From Elusimicrobiota bacterium (GTDB lineage: Bacteria; Elusimicrobiota; Elusimicrobia; Elusimicrobiales; UBA9959): a stretch of 64,000 nt of DNA. Under the pieces are notes generated by a model. The model had not been told where the DNA came from, did no database searches, and was given only the letters and a program-made list of their open reading frames with translations. Every line of letters begins with the position of its first letter. The stretch's first letter is position 1. Both the position numbers and the translations under genes were made by a program. Shown here piece by piece: positions 46,199 through 55,343 of this stretch. The stretch lies in assembly GCA_003482905.1 (NCBI GenBank), contig DMXM01000042.1, forward strand, positions 1-64,000. The letters run 5' to 3'.

Positions 46199-47820
46199 TA
46201 AGCCGGTTCTTCTCGCCCTTAGCCAGGCCGTACCCGCAGGGGGTTTTCCTGGCGCTGGCCGTGGCGGCGGGGGGGCTGCGTTCGGAGGCCGCCTGGCTGG
46301 TCTTCGGCGCGCTTTTCCTGGTCTGGTTCTCTCTTTACGCGCGCGACCTCGGTTCGGCCGGACTGCGCGCGCCGGGATTGTTCTTCGCCTGGGTCCTGAC
46401 CGCCGCGATTTTTTCACCCGACCCGGCGGCGTCGGCCGGGGTTTTTGCCGGGTACGCCGTTCTGGGACTGGTTTTCTTTTTGGCTTCGGCGCATGAGGAG
46501 GGGGGGCGCGGCTGGCTGTCGTTCGTGCTGGGCATCGGCGCCGCGGCCGCGGCCGTGCTGCTGGCGCAGAAGGCCCTGGGGGCCGGGGTCACCGGGCTTA
46601 TCGGCGGCAACCCCAACTATTCGGCCGCTTTTTGCGCAGCGGCCTTCCCGGCGGCGCTGCTGGCCGCTTTATCCGGCGAGGTGAAGAAAAAAAAGATCCT
46701 TAACGCGGCTCTTACCCTTCTGTTGGGGGCCGGCATAGCGGCTTCCGGCTCGCGCGGGGCGCTGTTGGCCGCCTTCCTGGCGACCACCGTCGGGCTTTAT
46801 TCTTCCGGATACCGGCGGGCGCTGGCGGCCGTGCTGGCCGGCGCGGCCGGCCTGGCGCTGCTGTCCCCGGCGGCCCTGGAGGGGTTTCTGAAGTTTTCAG
46901 ATCCGCGCGCTTTCGCGCGGCCGCGCCTGTGGGGCGCCGCGCTTGAGGCCGCCGCCGCAAGCCCGCTGCTGGGCTGGGGACCGGGATTGTTCGAGCGGGC
47001 TTTCGAAATATTTAAGTTCCCATATTTCGACGGCGCTTCCTATTACGGCCACGGCACCCTGCACGCGCACGGCGAGCTGTTCAACCTGGCGGCGGAGGCC
47101 GGCTTCCCGGCGGCGCTGTTCTTTCTGCTGGCCGCCGCCGGCGGCGTGCTGCGCGGCGGCGCCGAAAAGCTGCCGCTCAGGCTGGCGGCCCTGGCGGTCT
47201 TTTTACAGGGCGTCACGGACATAACATTTTATTCCGGGGCCGTGGGCCTGTTGTTCTGGGGCTCGCTGGGCTTTGCCGGCTCCGGCGGCGAGGTTTTTGT
47301 CTTGGATCAAAAGCGCAGGGTCGCCATAGCGGCGCTGCTGCTGGCCGGCCTGGCCCTGGCCCCGGCGGCGGGTCTGCCAGGCGGCCGGCGGGCTTTCCTT
47401 GCCCATTCCTACGAGGAAGCCCGCTCGGGCGGGAACCCCGCATTGACGCTGGCCCTGCTGCGGATCTCCGCCCTGGATAAGCCCAAGGACCCTTTTACGC
47501 CGGGGGCGGAGGGGCGGGCGCTGGCCGCGGCCGGTAATTTCGAGGGAGCGGCGGCGAGATTCAGAGCGGCGCTGGAACTGGAGCCGTTTTACGCCGGAGC
47601 GCGTCTCGGCCTGGCCGGTGCGCTTGGCGCCGCGGGCCGCGCCGGGGAGTGTTCGGCCGAACTGCGCGCGCTGGAGACCCTGCCGACGGTTCCGCCGCGC
47701 GACGAATACCGGCGGGCGCTGCTGGACTATGACCGCGCCGGTTTTGTAAAACTAAGAAAAGAAATATGCGTGAAAAAGAAAACTGGCGGCGCTACTGCGC
47801 CCGGCCGGAAAGCGCGGTAG
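46195..47820 (+). CDS. O-antigen-ligase-like membrane protein 2 with TPR-like tail
   Basis: The 541-residue protein is a second member of the same family: RLWGAALEAAAASPLLGWGPGLFERAFEIF and HGTLHAHGELFNLAAEAGFPAAL form the ligase motif. The GGNPNYSAAF segment is characteristic. A TPR-like C-terminus (AAGNFEGAAARFRAALELEPFYAGARLGLAGALGAAG) extends beyond the membrane part. It is co-translated with paralogue 1 and overlaps the phospholipase D gene by 55 bases. Confidence 0.8.
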   Translation: MISRFFSPLARPYPQGVFLALAVAAGGLRSEAAWLVFGALFLVWFSLYARDLGSAGLRAPGLFFAWVLTAAIFSPDPAASAGVFAGYAVLGLVFFLASAHEEGGRGWLSFVLGIGAAAAAVLLAQKALGAGVTGLIGGNPNYSAAFCAAAFPAALLAALSGEVKKKKILNAALTLLLGAGIAASGSRGALLAAFLATTVGLYSSGYRRALAAVLAGAAGLALLSPAALEGFLKFSDPRAFARPRLWGAALEAAAASPLLGWGPGLFERAFEIFKFPYFDGASYYGHGTLHAHGELFNLAAEAGFPAALFFLLAAAGGVLRGGAEKLPLRLAALAVFLQGVTDITFYSGAVGLLFWGSLGFAGSGGEVFVLDQKRRVAIAALLLAGLALAPAAGLPGGRRAFLAHSYEEARSGGNPALTLALLRISALDKPKDPFTPGAEGRALAAAGNFEGAAARFRAALELEPFYAGARLGLAGALGAAGRAGECSAELRALETLPTVPPRDEYRRALLDYDRAGFVKLRKEICVKKKTGGATAPGRKAR

Positions 47821-48920
47821 CCGGCAACGGAGCGGAGCTGCTGCCCGGCGGCGAGGCGGCCTTCTCCGCCATGCTGGCCGCCATAGGCGGCGCCCGGGAC
47901 TTCGTCCTGCTGGAATTTTACGCCTTTTCCGACGATTCCATCGGCCGGGCCTTCGCCGACCTGCTTAAGGAAAAAGCGCGCGAAGGCGTGGCCGTGCACC
48001 TCATCTACGACTCGGTGGGGTCCATATTGACGGACAGGGAATTCTTCCTTGACCTTGCGGCGTGCGGGGTGAAAGTGGCCGAATTCCGCCCCGTAATTTT
48101 CTGGAAGCCTTATTGGAACTGGATAAAACGCGACCACCGCAAAACCGTCTGCGTAGACGGCCGCGCGGCCTTTGTCGGCGGGTTCAATATCACCGAGTAC
48201 GACGCGCCCAAGTCCCTGGGCGGCCGCGGCTGGAAGGATACGCAGGCGCTGCTGCGGGGGCCGGCCGTGGCCGAGCTGGAGAGGATCTTCTGGGAAGCCT
48301 GGACGGCCTCCACCCCGGTGGCCGGAGAGCGTACGCCCGCGCTGCCCGTCTCAACCCCCGGCCCGGCCGGTGACACGCCGGTTTCCGTGCTATCGGCCGG
48401 CGGCATACGCAACGTGCGTTCCATACGGCGCAGCTACCGTTACGCCATAGACAAGGCCGTCGAGTATATATACATCACCAACGCCTATTTCCTGCCGGAC
48501 CGCCTGGTTTACCGCCGCCTGGTCAAAGCCGCCCGCCGGGGCGTGGACGTGCGCGTTATCGCACCCAGGGACACGGACCACCCTTATGTGCGCTGGGCTT
48601 CCTGGGCCATGTACGCTCACATGATAAAGAACGGCGTGAAGATCTACGAGTGGCAGGGCCCCATACTGCATTCCAAGACCGCCGTGATAGACGGTGTCTG
48701 GTCTTCCGTGGGCAGCCATAACCTTGACCACCGCAGCCTGCATTATAACCTTGAGGTGAACCTCAACGTGTACGACCCGGTTTTCGGCAAGGCGCTGTGC
48801 GGGGCATTCAGGGATGACCTGAAATTGTCCAGGCTGGTTAACCTGGACGATATAAAAAAAAGGCCGTTCACTTCCAAGGCCGCCTCCGCGCTGCTCTATC
48901 TCTTCCGTTCCCTGCTTTAG
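47766..48920 (+). CDS. Phospholipase D-family protein (cardiolipin synthase-like)
   Basis: Two HKD motifs are present: HRKTVCVDGRAAFVGGFN and HSKTAVIDGVWSSVGSHN, with DHRSLHYNLEVNLNVYD after the second, as in cardiolipin synthase ClsB-type enzymes. There is no N-terminal membrane helix, so it is the soluble or peripheral form. The likely reaction is phosphatidyl transfer between phosphatidylglycerol molecules. It overlaps the O-antigen-ligase-like gene by 55 bases, longer than usual; the first residues are weakly supported. Confidence 0.88.
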   Translation: MREKENWRRYCARPESAVAGNGAELLPGGEAAFSAMLAAIGGARDFVLLEFYAFSDDSIGRAFADLLKEKAREGVAVHLIYDSVGSILTDREFFLDLAACGVKVAEFRPVIFWKPYWNWIKRDHRKTVCVDGRAAFVGGFNITEYDAPKSLGGRGWKDTQALLRGPAVAELERIFWEAWTASTPVAGERTPALPVSTPGPAGDTPVSVLSAGGIRNVRSIRRSYRYAIDKAVEYIYITNAYFLPDRLVYRRLVKAARRGVDVRVIAPRDTDHPYVRWASWAMYAHMIKNGVKIYEWQGPILHSKTAVIDGVWSSVGSHNLDHRSLHYNLEVNLNVYDPVFGKALCGAFRDDLKLSRLVNLDDIKKRPFTSKAASALLYLFRSLL

Positions 48921-48931
48921 GGTGCTCCAGA

Positions 48932-50338
48932 ATGAGACCTGTATTTTCCATCCTGCTGCTCGCCGTCCTCCTGCCCGGCTCAGCTCTGTGTTTTGAGCCG
49001 GAGATAGTCCCGGTCAGCGCGCGGAGCGGTGAGCTTTCGGCGGTGAAGGACAGGCTGGCGACCAGCCTGTCCTTGCGCGGTGAGCTGGCCGACCGGATAA
49101 TGGACGCCGGGCTGGCGGGGGAACTGGTGGCACTGGACGGCCTGGAGACCAACGCCGAGGTCAGGAGCGCCCTGCTCGGCTGGATAAACAAGAACGCGGA
49201 GCAGGCGGCCGGGCTATATCTGCGGCTGCGCGGCGGCGGGGCCCCCGCCGCGGCCCTGGAGTCCTACAAGACCACCTACGAATTAAATCCGGTATTTCTC
49301 TCGCTTATAAAAGATCTTAACGCGGCCGCCGGAGGCCGCGCCGTCAGCGACGAGGCCCTGGAGCTGGCGGCCAGGCGGCTGTACGAAGGGCCCCAGGCCG
49401 GGCCCGGGGGCGCCGTGGTGACGGCCGGTGGCGGCCCGAAAGGCAACTCTTTCTTCTCCGTCGACTACGCCGACCGCCGGCTGAACAGGGCTGGGCTTGA
49501 GCGCGAGCTGTCCGCGGCCGGCGCCTGGCTTGGGGCCGCGCGCGGAGCGTCGGGCAGGGGGCCGGCGGGACTGGAAAAAGAATACGGCGCCGCCCTGGCG
49601 GATTACGGTTCTTTCATCGCCGCCGCGGCGGCGGTCAAAGGCCGCGGCGTTATTACCCCGGGTGAGGCGCGGGGGCTTGAAGCCGGCCGAGCCGCGCTGC
49701 GTGTGAACATGGCCGTGCTTGCCTTGCGCTCGCGCGCTGCGGACCTTGCCGCAATTTCCGCCCTGCTGGCAAGTTACGGTCCCGCGCCTGGCGGCCCGGA
49801 GCTCCAGGCTGATATTTCCGGCATGCGCAACCGTCTGGAGGAGGCCGCCGGGAGAGCAAGGTCGGGCGCGACGCCTTTAAGCGGTCTTGGGCGGCTTACC
49901 CGCGCCGCCGAAGCGGAATTCTCCGCCCTGTACCTGCGGTATTCCGCTTACAACGGGCTGCTCGCCCTTAAAAAACGTGTCGCGGCCTCCGGTTTTTCGT
50001 GTTTTTACGATTACGCCATTTACCGTTACCTGGCGGCTTTTTTTCCGGCTTCCCCCTACCCGTCGGCCAGGGCCGAACTGATGGCGGCCCGGCCGGCGCT
50101 GGACGCGGCTCTCGCCGCGGCCGGGGCCGGTAACGTGCCGGCCGCTCTTCTCGGTTTAGGGGAAAGGGTGGCTTCGGTGAAGGAGGCGCAGCGTTTCGTC
50201 AGCCGCGCCTCATCGTTTAACCGCGGCGCGCAGTTCTTCTTGTGGGGGCTGCTGTTCAGGCCGGTGGAGTACAGGGTCTCAGCCGACGGCGGCCGCCCCG
50301 TTTTTACTTTTACGGAAATAATGCGGAGCCGGCGGTAA
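48932..50338 (+). CDS. Unrecognised secreted helical protein
   Basis: The 468-residue product has a signal peptide (MRPVFSILLLAVLLPGSALC) that could be cleaved at a lipobox-like Cys. The remainder is Ala/Gly/Leu-rich and mostly helical. VRSALLGWINKNAEQAAGLYLRL and YEGPQAGPGGAVVTAGGGPKGNSFFSVDYADRRLNRAGLERELSA do not match a family I know. The same strand and close spacing (11 bases after the phospholipase D gene) put it in the O-antigen-ligase operon. Function unknown. Confidence 0.55.
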   Translation: MRPVFSILLLAVLLPGSALCFEPEIVPVSARSGELSAVKDRLATSLSLRGELADRIMDAGLAGELVALDGLETNAEVRSALLGWINKNAEQAAGLYLRLRGGGAPAAALESYKTTYELNPVFLSLIKDLNAAAGGRAVSDEALELAARRLYEGPQAGPGGAVVTAGGGPKGNSFFSVDYADRRLNRAGLERELSAAGAWLGAARGASGRGPAGLEKEYGAALADYGSFIAAAAAVKGRGVITPGEARGLEAGRAALRVNMAVLALRSRAADLAAISALLASYGPAPGGPELQADISGMRNRLEEAAGRARSGATPLSGLGRLTRAAEAEFSALYLRYSAYNGLLALKKRVAASGFSCFYDYAIYRYLAAFFPASPYPSARAELMAARPALDAALAAAGAGNVPAALLGLGERVASVKEAQRFVSRASSFNRGAQFFLWGLLFRPVEYRVSADGGRPVFTFTEIMRSRR

Positions 50339-50355
50339 GTTTCAGGAAAAAACGG

Positions 50356-50772
50356 TCACTTCAGTTTTTTGAGCAGGGCCAGCATGGCCAGGTCGCTCTG
50401 GTAAACAAGCTCTTTCCCGGCGTCTTCCAGGGAGCACCACTTCATATCCAGTATCTCGTCCGGCGTTTTGGGCCGGCCGTCGCCGCCCGTGCGCCGCATG
50501 AGGAACCAGCGTACGTCCTTGTCCACCGGGCGCCCGTCCCGCGTGAAAGAGTATTCCGCTGTATAAAAATCGGACTTGATCTCGCAGTCCCAGCCGGTTT
50601 CTTCGGTTACTTCGCGCAGCGCCGCCGCCTCCGCCGTTTCACCCGCTTCAACATGGCCTTTGGGAAAGGTCCAGACATCCTCCCCCTTGAGGTTGCGCAT
50701 CATTATCAGCAGGACTTTGCCGTCCTCCAATATTATGCCGCCGGCGGAATGCTCGTTCTTTTGTTTTGACAT
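50356..50772 (-). CDS. NUDIX hydrolase
   Basis: The 138-residue protein has a perfect Nudix box GHVEAGETAEAAALREVTEETGW preceded by FPK. The family cleaves nucleoside diphosphates linked to another group; the N-terminal SAGGIILEDGKVLLIMMRN and C-terminal LEDAGKELVYQSDLAML resemble diadenosine tetraphosphate (Ap4A) hydrolases. It reads against the preceding gene and precedes the helicase on the same strand. Confidence 0.88.
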   Translation of the reverse strand: MSKQKNEHSAGGIILEDGKVLLIMMRNLKGEDVWTFPKGHVEAGETAEAAALREVTEETGWDCEIKSDFYTAEYSFTRDGRPVDKDVRWFLMRRTGGDGRPKTPDEILDMKWCSLEDAGKELVYQSDLAMLALLKKLK

Positions 50773-50805
50773 TTTATCGGGTTGTGCGGTTCTCGTCCCG
50801 GCCGG

Positions 50806-53800
50806 CTAGATCGGCTGCAGCGGGGCGTATTTTAGCATGAAAGTCTGGCGCACGCCGCTGTCGAATACCACGGTAACCTTGGCTAGCTCTCCCGCGCCTA
50901 TCTGGTCTACCACGCGGCCCGGCCCGTGCACCGGGTGCATTATGCGCCGGCCTTTGCCGATGCGCGGCATGGCCGGCGGCGGCTGGTAGGAGGAGATCAC
51001 CTGCACGTCCTCCTCTCCGGCGCGGACCGCGGTCTCGCGGGCCACCTTGCTCTCGAAAATAAAGCGCGAGGCCAGGTTGGGGTAGGTGGTGCCGAAGATG
51101 CGGCGCGTGCCGGCCCAGGTGAGGAATAAGCGCTCCCGGGCGCGGGTCATGCCCACGTAGGCCAGGCGGCGTTCCTCCTCCATTTCCTCCTCGGAGGAAT
51201 TGCCGGCGTTGATGGGGAAAAGGTTCTCCTCCAGCCCGGTCAGGAACACGGCCGGGAATTCCAGACCCTTGGCCAGGTGCACGGTCATCAGCGTTACGGC
51301 GTGGGTGTCGGTGTTGAGCTTGTCCACCTGGGAGGACAGCATCACTTCCTCGAGATATTTATGCATGGTGGGGGCGGCGCCTTCTTTCACGCAGTGTTCC
51401 TCGAATTCCTTCACGGCGTTCACCAGTTCCTGCAGATTTCCCAGGCGCGCCAGGGATTCCTGCGGTTCTTTTTCCGCCAGCTCTTCGGTCATTTTCCAGT
51501 AGCCGGACCTTTCCAGGATATTGGCCAGCATGGAGGACGGCGTGGCGGAGAAAAGGTCGGTCTTGACGCCCTCCAGCAGGTCCAGGAATTCTTTTATGCC
51601 GCGCCGCGCCGTGTTGGTTATGTCGGGCACCTGTTCGCTGCTCAGCAGCGCGTCGTAAAGCGGCATTTCCTTCTGGCGCGCGTAGGCCATTACGTGGTCC
51701 AGGGCGGTCTTGCCCACCCCGCGCGCCGGGAGGTTCACCACGCGCAGCAGGCTTATGGTGTCGGCCGGGTTCACCAGCAGCTTCAGGTAGGCCAGCACGT
51801 CCTTTACTTCCTTGCGGTCGTAGAAGCGCACCGAGCCTATCAGCCTGTAAGGTATGCGCGAACGGCGGCAGGATTCCTCGAAGGAGCGGCTCTGCGCGTT
51901 GGTCCGGTAAAAAACGGCGATGTCGTTATAGGTGAGGCCGCCGCGCCCGGTGAGGCGTTTTATCTCGTCCGTTATACCGCGCGCCTCGTCGGTTTCGTTG
52001 GCGTATTCCAGCACCACGGGCGCCTCGCCCTGGTCGGCCTTGGTCCAGAGATTCTTGGGGCGGCGGTTCTTGTTATGCTTTATCACCTCGTTGGCCGCGT
52101 GCAGGATGCGCGCCGTGGAGCGGTAGTTCTGTTCCAGCACCACGGTGAAAGCGTCGTTGAAATCCTTCTCGAAATCCATGATATTGCGGATATCCGCGCC
52201 CCGCCACCCGTACACGGAATTGTGGACGACTATCCCGCCGGAGGCGAAATTTCTTCCGCCGGGAACGGAGAGGTCGAAGACGGGGCCGTTATAGCGCCGG
52301 CTCTTTATGCCGGTGACGGCGTCCTCGATTATCTTGCCGCTTTCGAGGACCGGGAGCTTCATTCCAGGCTGGATATGAGAGGCGGGCATGAAATGAAAAG
52401 GTTTCCCATCGGTCAATTTGGCCCTGGAGATCACGGCCAGGCCGTCCAAGTCCGAGATATCAGATGCCAGCTTGAGGGCTTCGTCGTAATCCTTGCGGGA
52501 GGTCTCTATGCGCCACGTGGTTTTTTTATCCGGGCGGACATTGAATTTCTCGCCGGCTTTATTCCGAAGCTCTTCTCCGGAGGTAACAAGCTGAACCCTG
52601 TGGTAATGGCTTTTGTCCGAGAGTTTTTCCCTGCAGTCGCCGAAAACTGTGAACCATACGTATTTCCTATTAAACCCGCCGCGCGTAACCGCGTATGGCC
52701 TGTGATGGGGGAAATCCGGGCTAAGGCCGAAATCTTCCATTATTTTTTCCGCTGCTTTTCCGGTGTTTATCTCCCGGTAGAGGCGGTCGATGAGATCCTG
52801 GCCTACGGCCATGCGGCGGCCCCGCACATGGAAAACCATGGTTGGCAGTCCGTATGTCACTGAAAGGAAGTGTTCGTAATACCGGGCTTCGGCGGCGCTG
52901 GCGCAGGTTTTAATTATCCACATCGCGTCGGCTACTTCCTGGTTTGTGCGCACCATCAGGCCGTTTAAATGGGCATTGTCTTTTGAGGAGCGGGAGCCTG
53001 AGGTGACTCCCAGGCGGTAGCCTTTGTCGCGGCGGTGCATAAGGTAAACATAATGGGCTCCGGCGAACGGATCCAGCCTGGCAAAACAGATGTGGTTGGG
53101 CGTGCAGACCAGCTTTCTGCCGCCTTTGGTCTTAATCTCTATCAGCTCGCCGGAATAAGTCCGTTTTGTAACTTTATTCACTTTCCCGGGGGCGGCCTTG
53201 CCCCAGCCGGAGGCGGAAATAACCGTATCGCCCTCGCGTATGCTCTCTACGCGCTTTTCTCCCGCTTCGGTCCTTATTTTTGATCCGGGCGGGAGGCACT
53301 GGTCAGGATCTCCGACGACGCAGAGGTTGCGGTGTTTGGCGGAAAGGGTTTTAATGAGCACGTATTGGGCGTGGTTGGTGTCCTGGTATTCGTCCACCAG
53401 GATGTACTGGAAATTTTCCTGGAAATACTCGCGGATCTCCTCTTTTTCCTTGAGCAGTTCCACCATGCGCACTATCAGGTCGCCGAAGTCCAGCGCGCCG
53501 GCCTCCGTTAATTTCTTTTGGTAGCGGTGGTAGATCTGCGCGGCCTTCAGCCGGGCCGGGTCGTTGACGGCCTGGGCGTTGATCAGGTAGGACTGGGAAT
53601 CCAGCAGGTCGTCCTTTGCGCGGGAGATGATGCTTAAGTACAGCGCCGCTTTGTTCTTCTCGGCCTCCAACCCCAATTCGTCCATGGCCAGGCCGATAAG
53701 CTTTTTCTGGTCGTCGGCGTCGTAGATGACGAAATCCGGTTTTACTCCGATGAGGCGGCCGTGAGCGCGCAGGACGCGCGCGCCCAGCGCGTGAAAGGTG

Positions 53801-54078
53801 TGGATCCACATGCCGCCGGAGTAGGGCACCAGTTTGCCCACCCGTTGCACCATCTCCTGCGCGGCCTTGTTGGTGAAGGTGATGGCCAGGATCTGCGTCG
53901 GGGAGACGCCGGAGGCGATCAGCAGCGCTATTTTGGAGGTGAGCGTTTTTGTTTTGCCGGTGCCGGCGCCGGCGAGGATCAGCAGCGGCCCGGCGAAGTA
54001 CTGCACCGCCTCCATCTGCTTGGGGTTCAGACCGAGCTGCGGCAGCAGGGTGGGGTTCAAGTTAAGTTCCAGGCTCAC
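50806..54078 (-). CDS. UvrD/PcrA-type helicase interrupted by an intein
   Basis: The 1090-residue frame contains a 730-residue superfamily I helicase with an intein at residues 261-620. Extein motifs are Walker A GAGTGKTKTLT (37 onward), DEYQDTNHAQY, GDPDQ at the left splice site, SVYGWRGAD at the right, QNYRSTARIL, TVHLAKGLEFPAVFL and GMTRARERLFL, and a C-terminal tail PRIGKGRRIMHPVHGPGRVVDQ as in PcrA. The helicase unwinds DNA in excision and mismatch repair and replication restart. The intein must be spliced for activity because it splits motif III from its neighbour. Confidence 0.95.
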   Translation of the reverse strand: MSLELNLNPTLLPQLGLNPKQMEAVQYFAGPLLILAGAGTGKTKTLTSKIALLIASGVSPTQILAITFTNKAAQEMVQRVGKLVPYSGGMWIHTFHALGARVLRAHGRLIGVKPDFVIYDADDQKKLIGLAMDELGLEAEKNKAALYLSIISRAKDDLLDSQSYLINAQAVNDPARLKAAQIYHRYQKKLTEAGALDFGDLIVRMVELLKEKEEIREYFQENFQYILVDEYQDTNHAQYVLIKTLSAKHRNLCVVGDPDQCLPPGSKIRTEAGEKRVESIREGDTVISASGWGKAAPGKVNKVTKRTYSGELIEIKTKGGRKLVCTPNHICFARLDPFAGAHYVYLMHRRDKGYRLGVTSGSRSSKDNAHLNGLMVRTNQEVADAMWIIKTCASAAEARYYEHFLSVTYGLPTMVFHVRGRRMAVGQDLIDRLYREINTGKAAEKIMEDFGLSPDFPHHRPYAVTRGGFNRKYVWFTVFGDCREKLSDKSHYHRVQLVTSGEELRNKAGEKFNVRPDKKTTWRIETSRKDYDEALKLASDISDLDGLAVISRAKLTDGKPFHFMPASHIQPGMKLPVLESGKIIEDAVTGIKSRRYNGPVFDLSVPGGRNFASGGIVVHNSVYGWRGADIRNIMDFEKDFNDAFTVVLEQNYRSTARILHAANEVIKHNKNRRPKNLWTKADQGEAPVVLEYANETDEARGITDEIKRLTGRGGLTYNDIAVFYRTNAQSRSFEESCRRSRIPYRLIGSVRFYDRKEVKDVLAYLKLLVNPADTISLLRVVNLPARGVGKTALDHVMAYARQKEMPLYDALLSSEQVPDITNTARRGIKEFLDLLEGVKTDLFSATPSSMLANILERSGYWKMTEELAEKEPQESLARLGNLQELVNAVKEFEEHCVKEGAAPTMHKYLEEVMLSSQVDKLNTDTHAVTLMTVHLAKGLEFPAVFLTGLEENLFPINAGNSSEEEMEEERRLAYVGMTRARERLFLTWAGTRRIFGTTYPNLASRFIFESKVARETAVRAGEEDVQVISSYQPPPAMPRIGKGRRIMHPVHGPGRVVDQIGAGELAKVTVVFDSGVRQTFMLKYAPLQPI
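52219..53298 (-). other. Intein in the UvrD/PcrA helicase (360 aa)
   Basis: It starts with Cys (CLPPGSKIRTEAGEKRVESIREGDTVIS, block A), has block B TPNHICFARLD and ends with block F/G GPVFDLSVPGGRNFASGGIVVHN before the +1 Ser. The penultimate His-Asn and the first Cys are the splicing residues. The middle 230 residues lack a clear LAGLIDADG motif. A stretch with YVYLMHR, YRLGVTSG and EARYYEHFL loosely recalls GIY-YIG order, tentatively. The insertion is in GDPDQ|SVYGWRGAD. Confidence 0.9.
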
Positions 54079-54273
54079 AAGGAATGATTTTATAATTTTA
54101 AGAGGGCTTTGTTGCCGTTCATCTGTTTTTACTTCGGAAAACCGGGCGCCGGCCGCCCTCCGTGTTCCGGGAAATCTGGAAACGGGGGGATTTTTTAGTA
54201 TTATATATGGCGTAGTACGCTGGCGGAGGCCGGCGGTTGTAGGGGTAAATCTAAAATATAACGGAGCGGCATC

Positions 54274-54681
54274 ATGATCAAAAGAACGGTATTGTGGATA
54301 GAGCCTGGTTTCCAGAAACGGATGATCTTATTCTGGATGCTGCAGGCCCTGGTGGTGACGGCGGCGACTTACCTGATAACGATTGGCTGGACCATCTACC
54401 ACACCAATCCCACGCTGGCGGGTTACGTGAATTATTTTGTGAAGCCTGCGCTTCTGATCTCGGCCGCGGTGGGGTTCGTTATTTCCTGCCTGGCCGGGTT
54501 GGTCTACTCCCACCGGATTGCCGGCCCGATCTACCGCTTTAAGGCCACCATAGACGCCGTTCTCGAGGGAAAAAACCCCGGAGCAATCACCCTGCGCCAG
54601 CATGACGAAATGAAGGACCTGGCCGAGTCGCTCAACAAGCTTCTGGAACATTACCGGCGGGTTCCCGGCAAAACCGCCTAA
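54274..54681 (+). CDS. Small HAMP-domain membrane protein
   Basis: The 135-residue protein has two membrane helices (FWMLQALVVTAATYLITIGWTIY and LLISAAVGFVISCLAGLVYSH) around a short periplasmic loop, followed by a HAMP-like linker (RIAGPIYRFKATIDAVLEGKNPGAITLRQHDEMKDLAESLNKLLEHYR). No output domain follows. Such stand-alone HAMP proteins may act as adaptors for other sensors. A GGAG ribosome binding site lies before the ATG. Confidence 0.75.
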   Translation: MIKRTVLWIEPGFQKRMILFWMLQALVVTAATYLITIGWTIYHTNPTLAGYVNYFVKPALLISAAVGFVISCLAGLVYSHRIAGPIYRFKATIDAVLEGKNPGAITLRQHDEMKDLAESLNKLLEHYRRVPGKTA

Positions 54682-54705
54682 AATCCGGTAAACCGCGCGC
54701 ACTGA

Positions 54706-54743
54706 AAAAGAAGAAGGCCCGTTTGAGCGGGCCTTCTTCTTTT
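54706..54743. terminator. Bidirectional terminator
   Basis: AAAAGAAGAAGGCCCG and CGGGCCTTCTTCTTTT pair perfectly around TTTGAG; the T-run on one side and the A-run on the other serve both convergent genes. Confidence 0.85.
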
Positions 54744-54756
54744 GCGCGGCGCTGGT

Positions 54757-55149
54757 CTAGTTCTTGTCGAACAGGTCTTTGCAGGTAAGAACGGATATGG
54801 TGTGTATCTCTGTGGCGTCGGCAACGCGTTCTTTGAACTCGGCGCCGGTGAGCTTCCGGGCCGAAAGGAGGTTCTCGTAGCGGACTATGTCGCCGTCGCG
54901 CGCGGCGCCGGCCTGCGCCAGGCAGGACTCGAACGTTTCCTTCTCCGAACCCTGGGCGGCGGCTTCCTGCGCCGGAACCTGGGGAACTATTTCCCAGCCC
55001 GCGCTTCCGGCGTCCGGCTGCTCCTGCCCGTATACGCTGTTGGGGGCGTCCCGGAGGTCGGCGGGTACCGTCGGTGTATTGGAGCGTGTAAAGGTGTAAG
55101 CGCCGGCGGCGACCAGCGCCGCACTGATGATCCAGAATTTTTTATTCAT
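54757..55149 (-). CDS. Unrecognised membrane-anchored small protein
   Basis: The 130-residue product has an N-terminal hydrophobic helix (KKFWIISAALVAAGAYTF), a Pro/Gln-rich linker with GQEQPDAG and a helical C-terminus with two Cys (FESCLAQAGAARDGD and LTCKDLFDKN). I do not recognise a domain. It is transcribed alone, convergent with the HAMP gene. Confidence 0.6.
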   Translation of the reverse strand: MNKKFWIISAALVAAGAYTFTRSNTPTVPADLRDAPNSVYGQEQPDAGSAGWEIVPQVPAQEAAAQGSEKETFESCLAQAGAARDGDIVRYENLLSARKLTGAEFKERVADATEIHTISVLTCKDLFDKN

Positions 55150-55343
55150 AAGTACCCCACATTAAAAGATTTTCTCTACTTTCATTATTATATCCAAAAA
55201 AGGCCGCGGTTCGCAATAAAAAACGCGCGCCTTCAGCTCCCGGCTCTTATCCGTTCATGGCCAATCCGCGGGTGCGTGTTGATATGCAGGCACGTTATAA
55301 TATATTATTTGTACGATAATATAATTAGGATGGAGCTATCATA

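Noticed and set aside
52219..53298. Treating the helicase insert as a frame error or domain fusion
   Set aside because: The insert starts with Cys, ends with His-Asn before Ser and sits exactly between GDPDQ and SVYGWRGAD, which is the classic intein layout.
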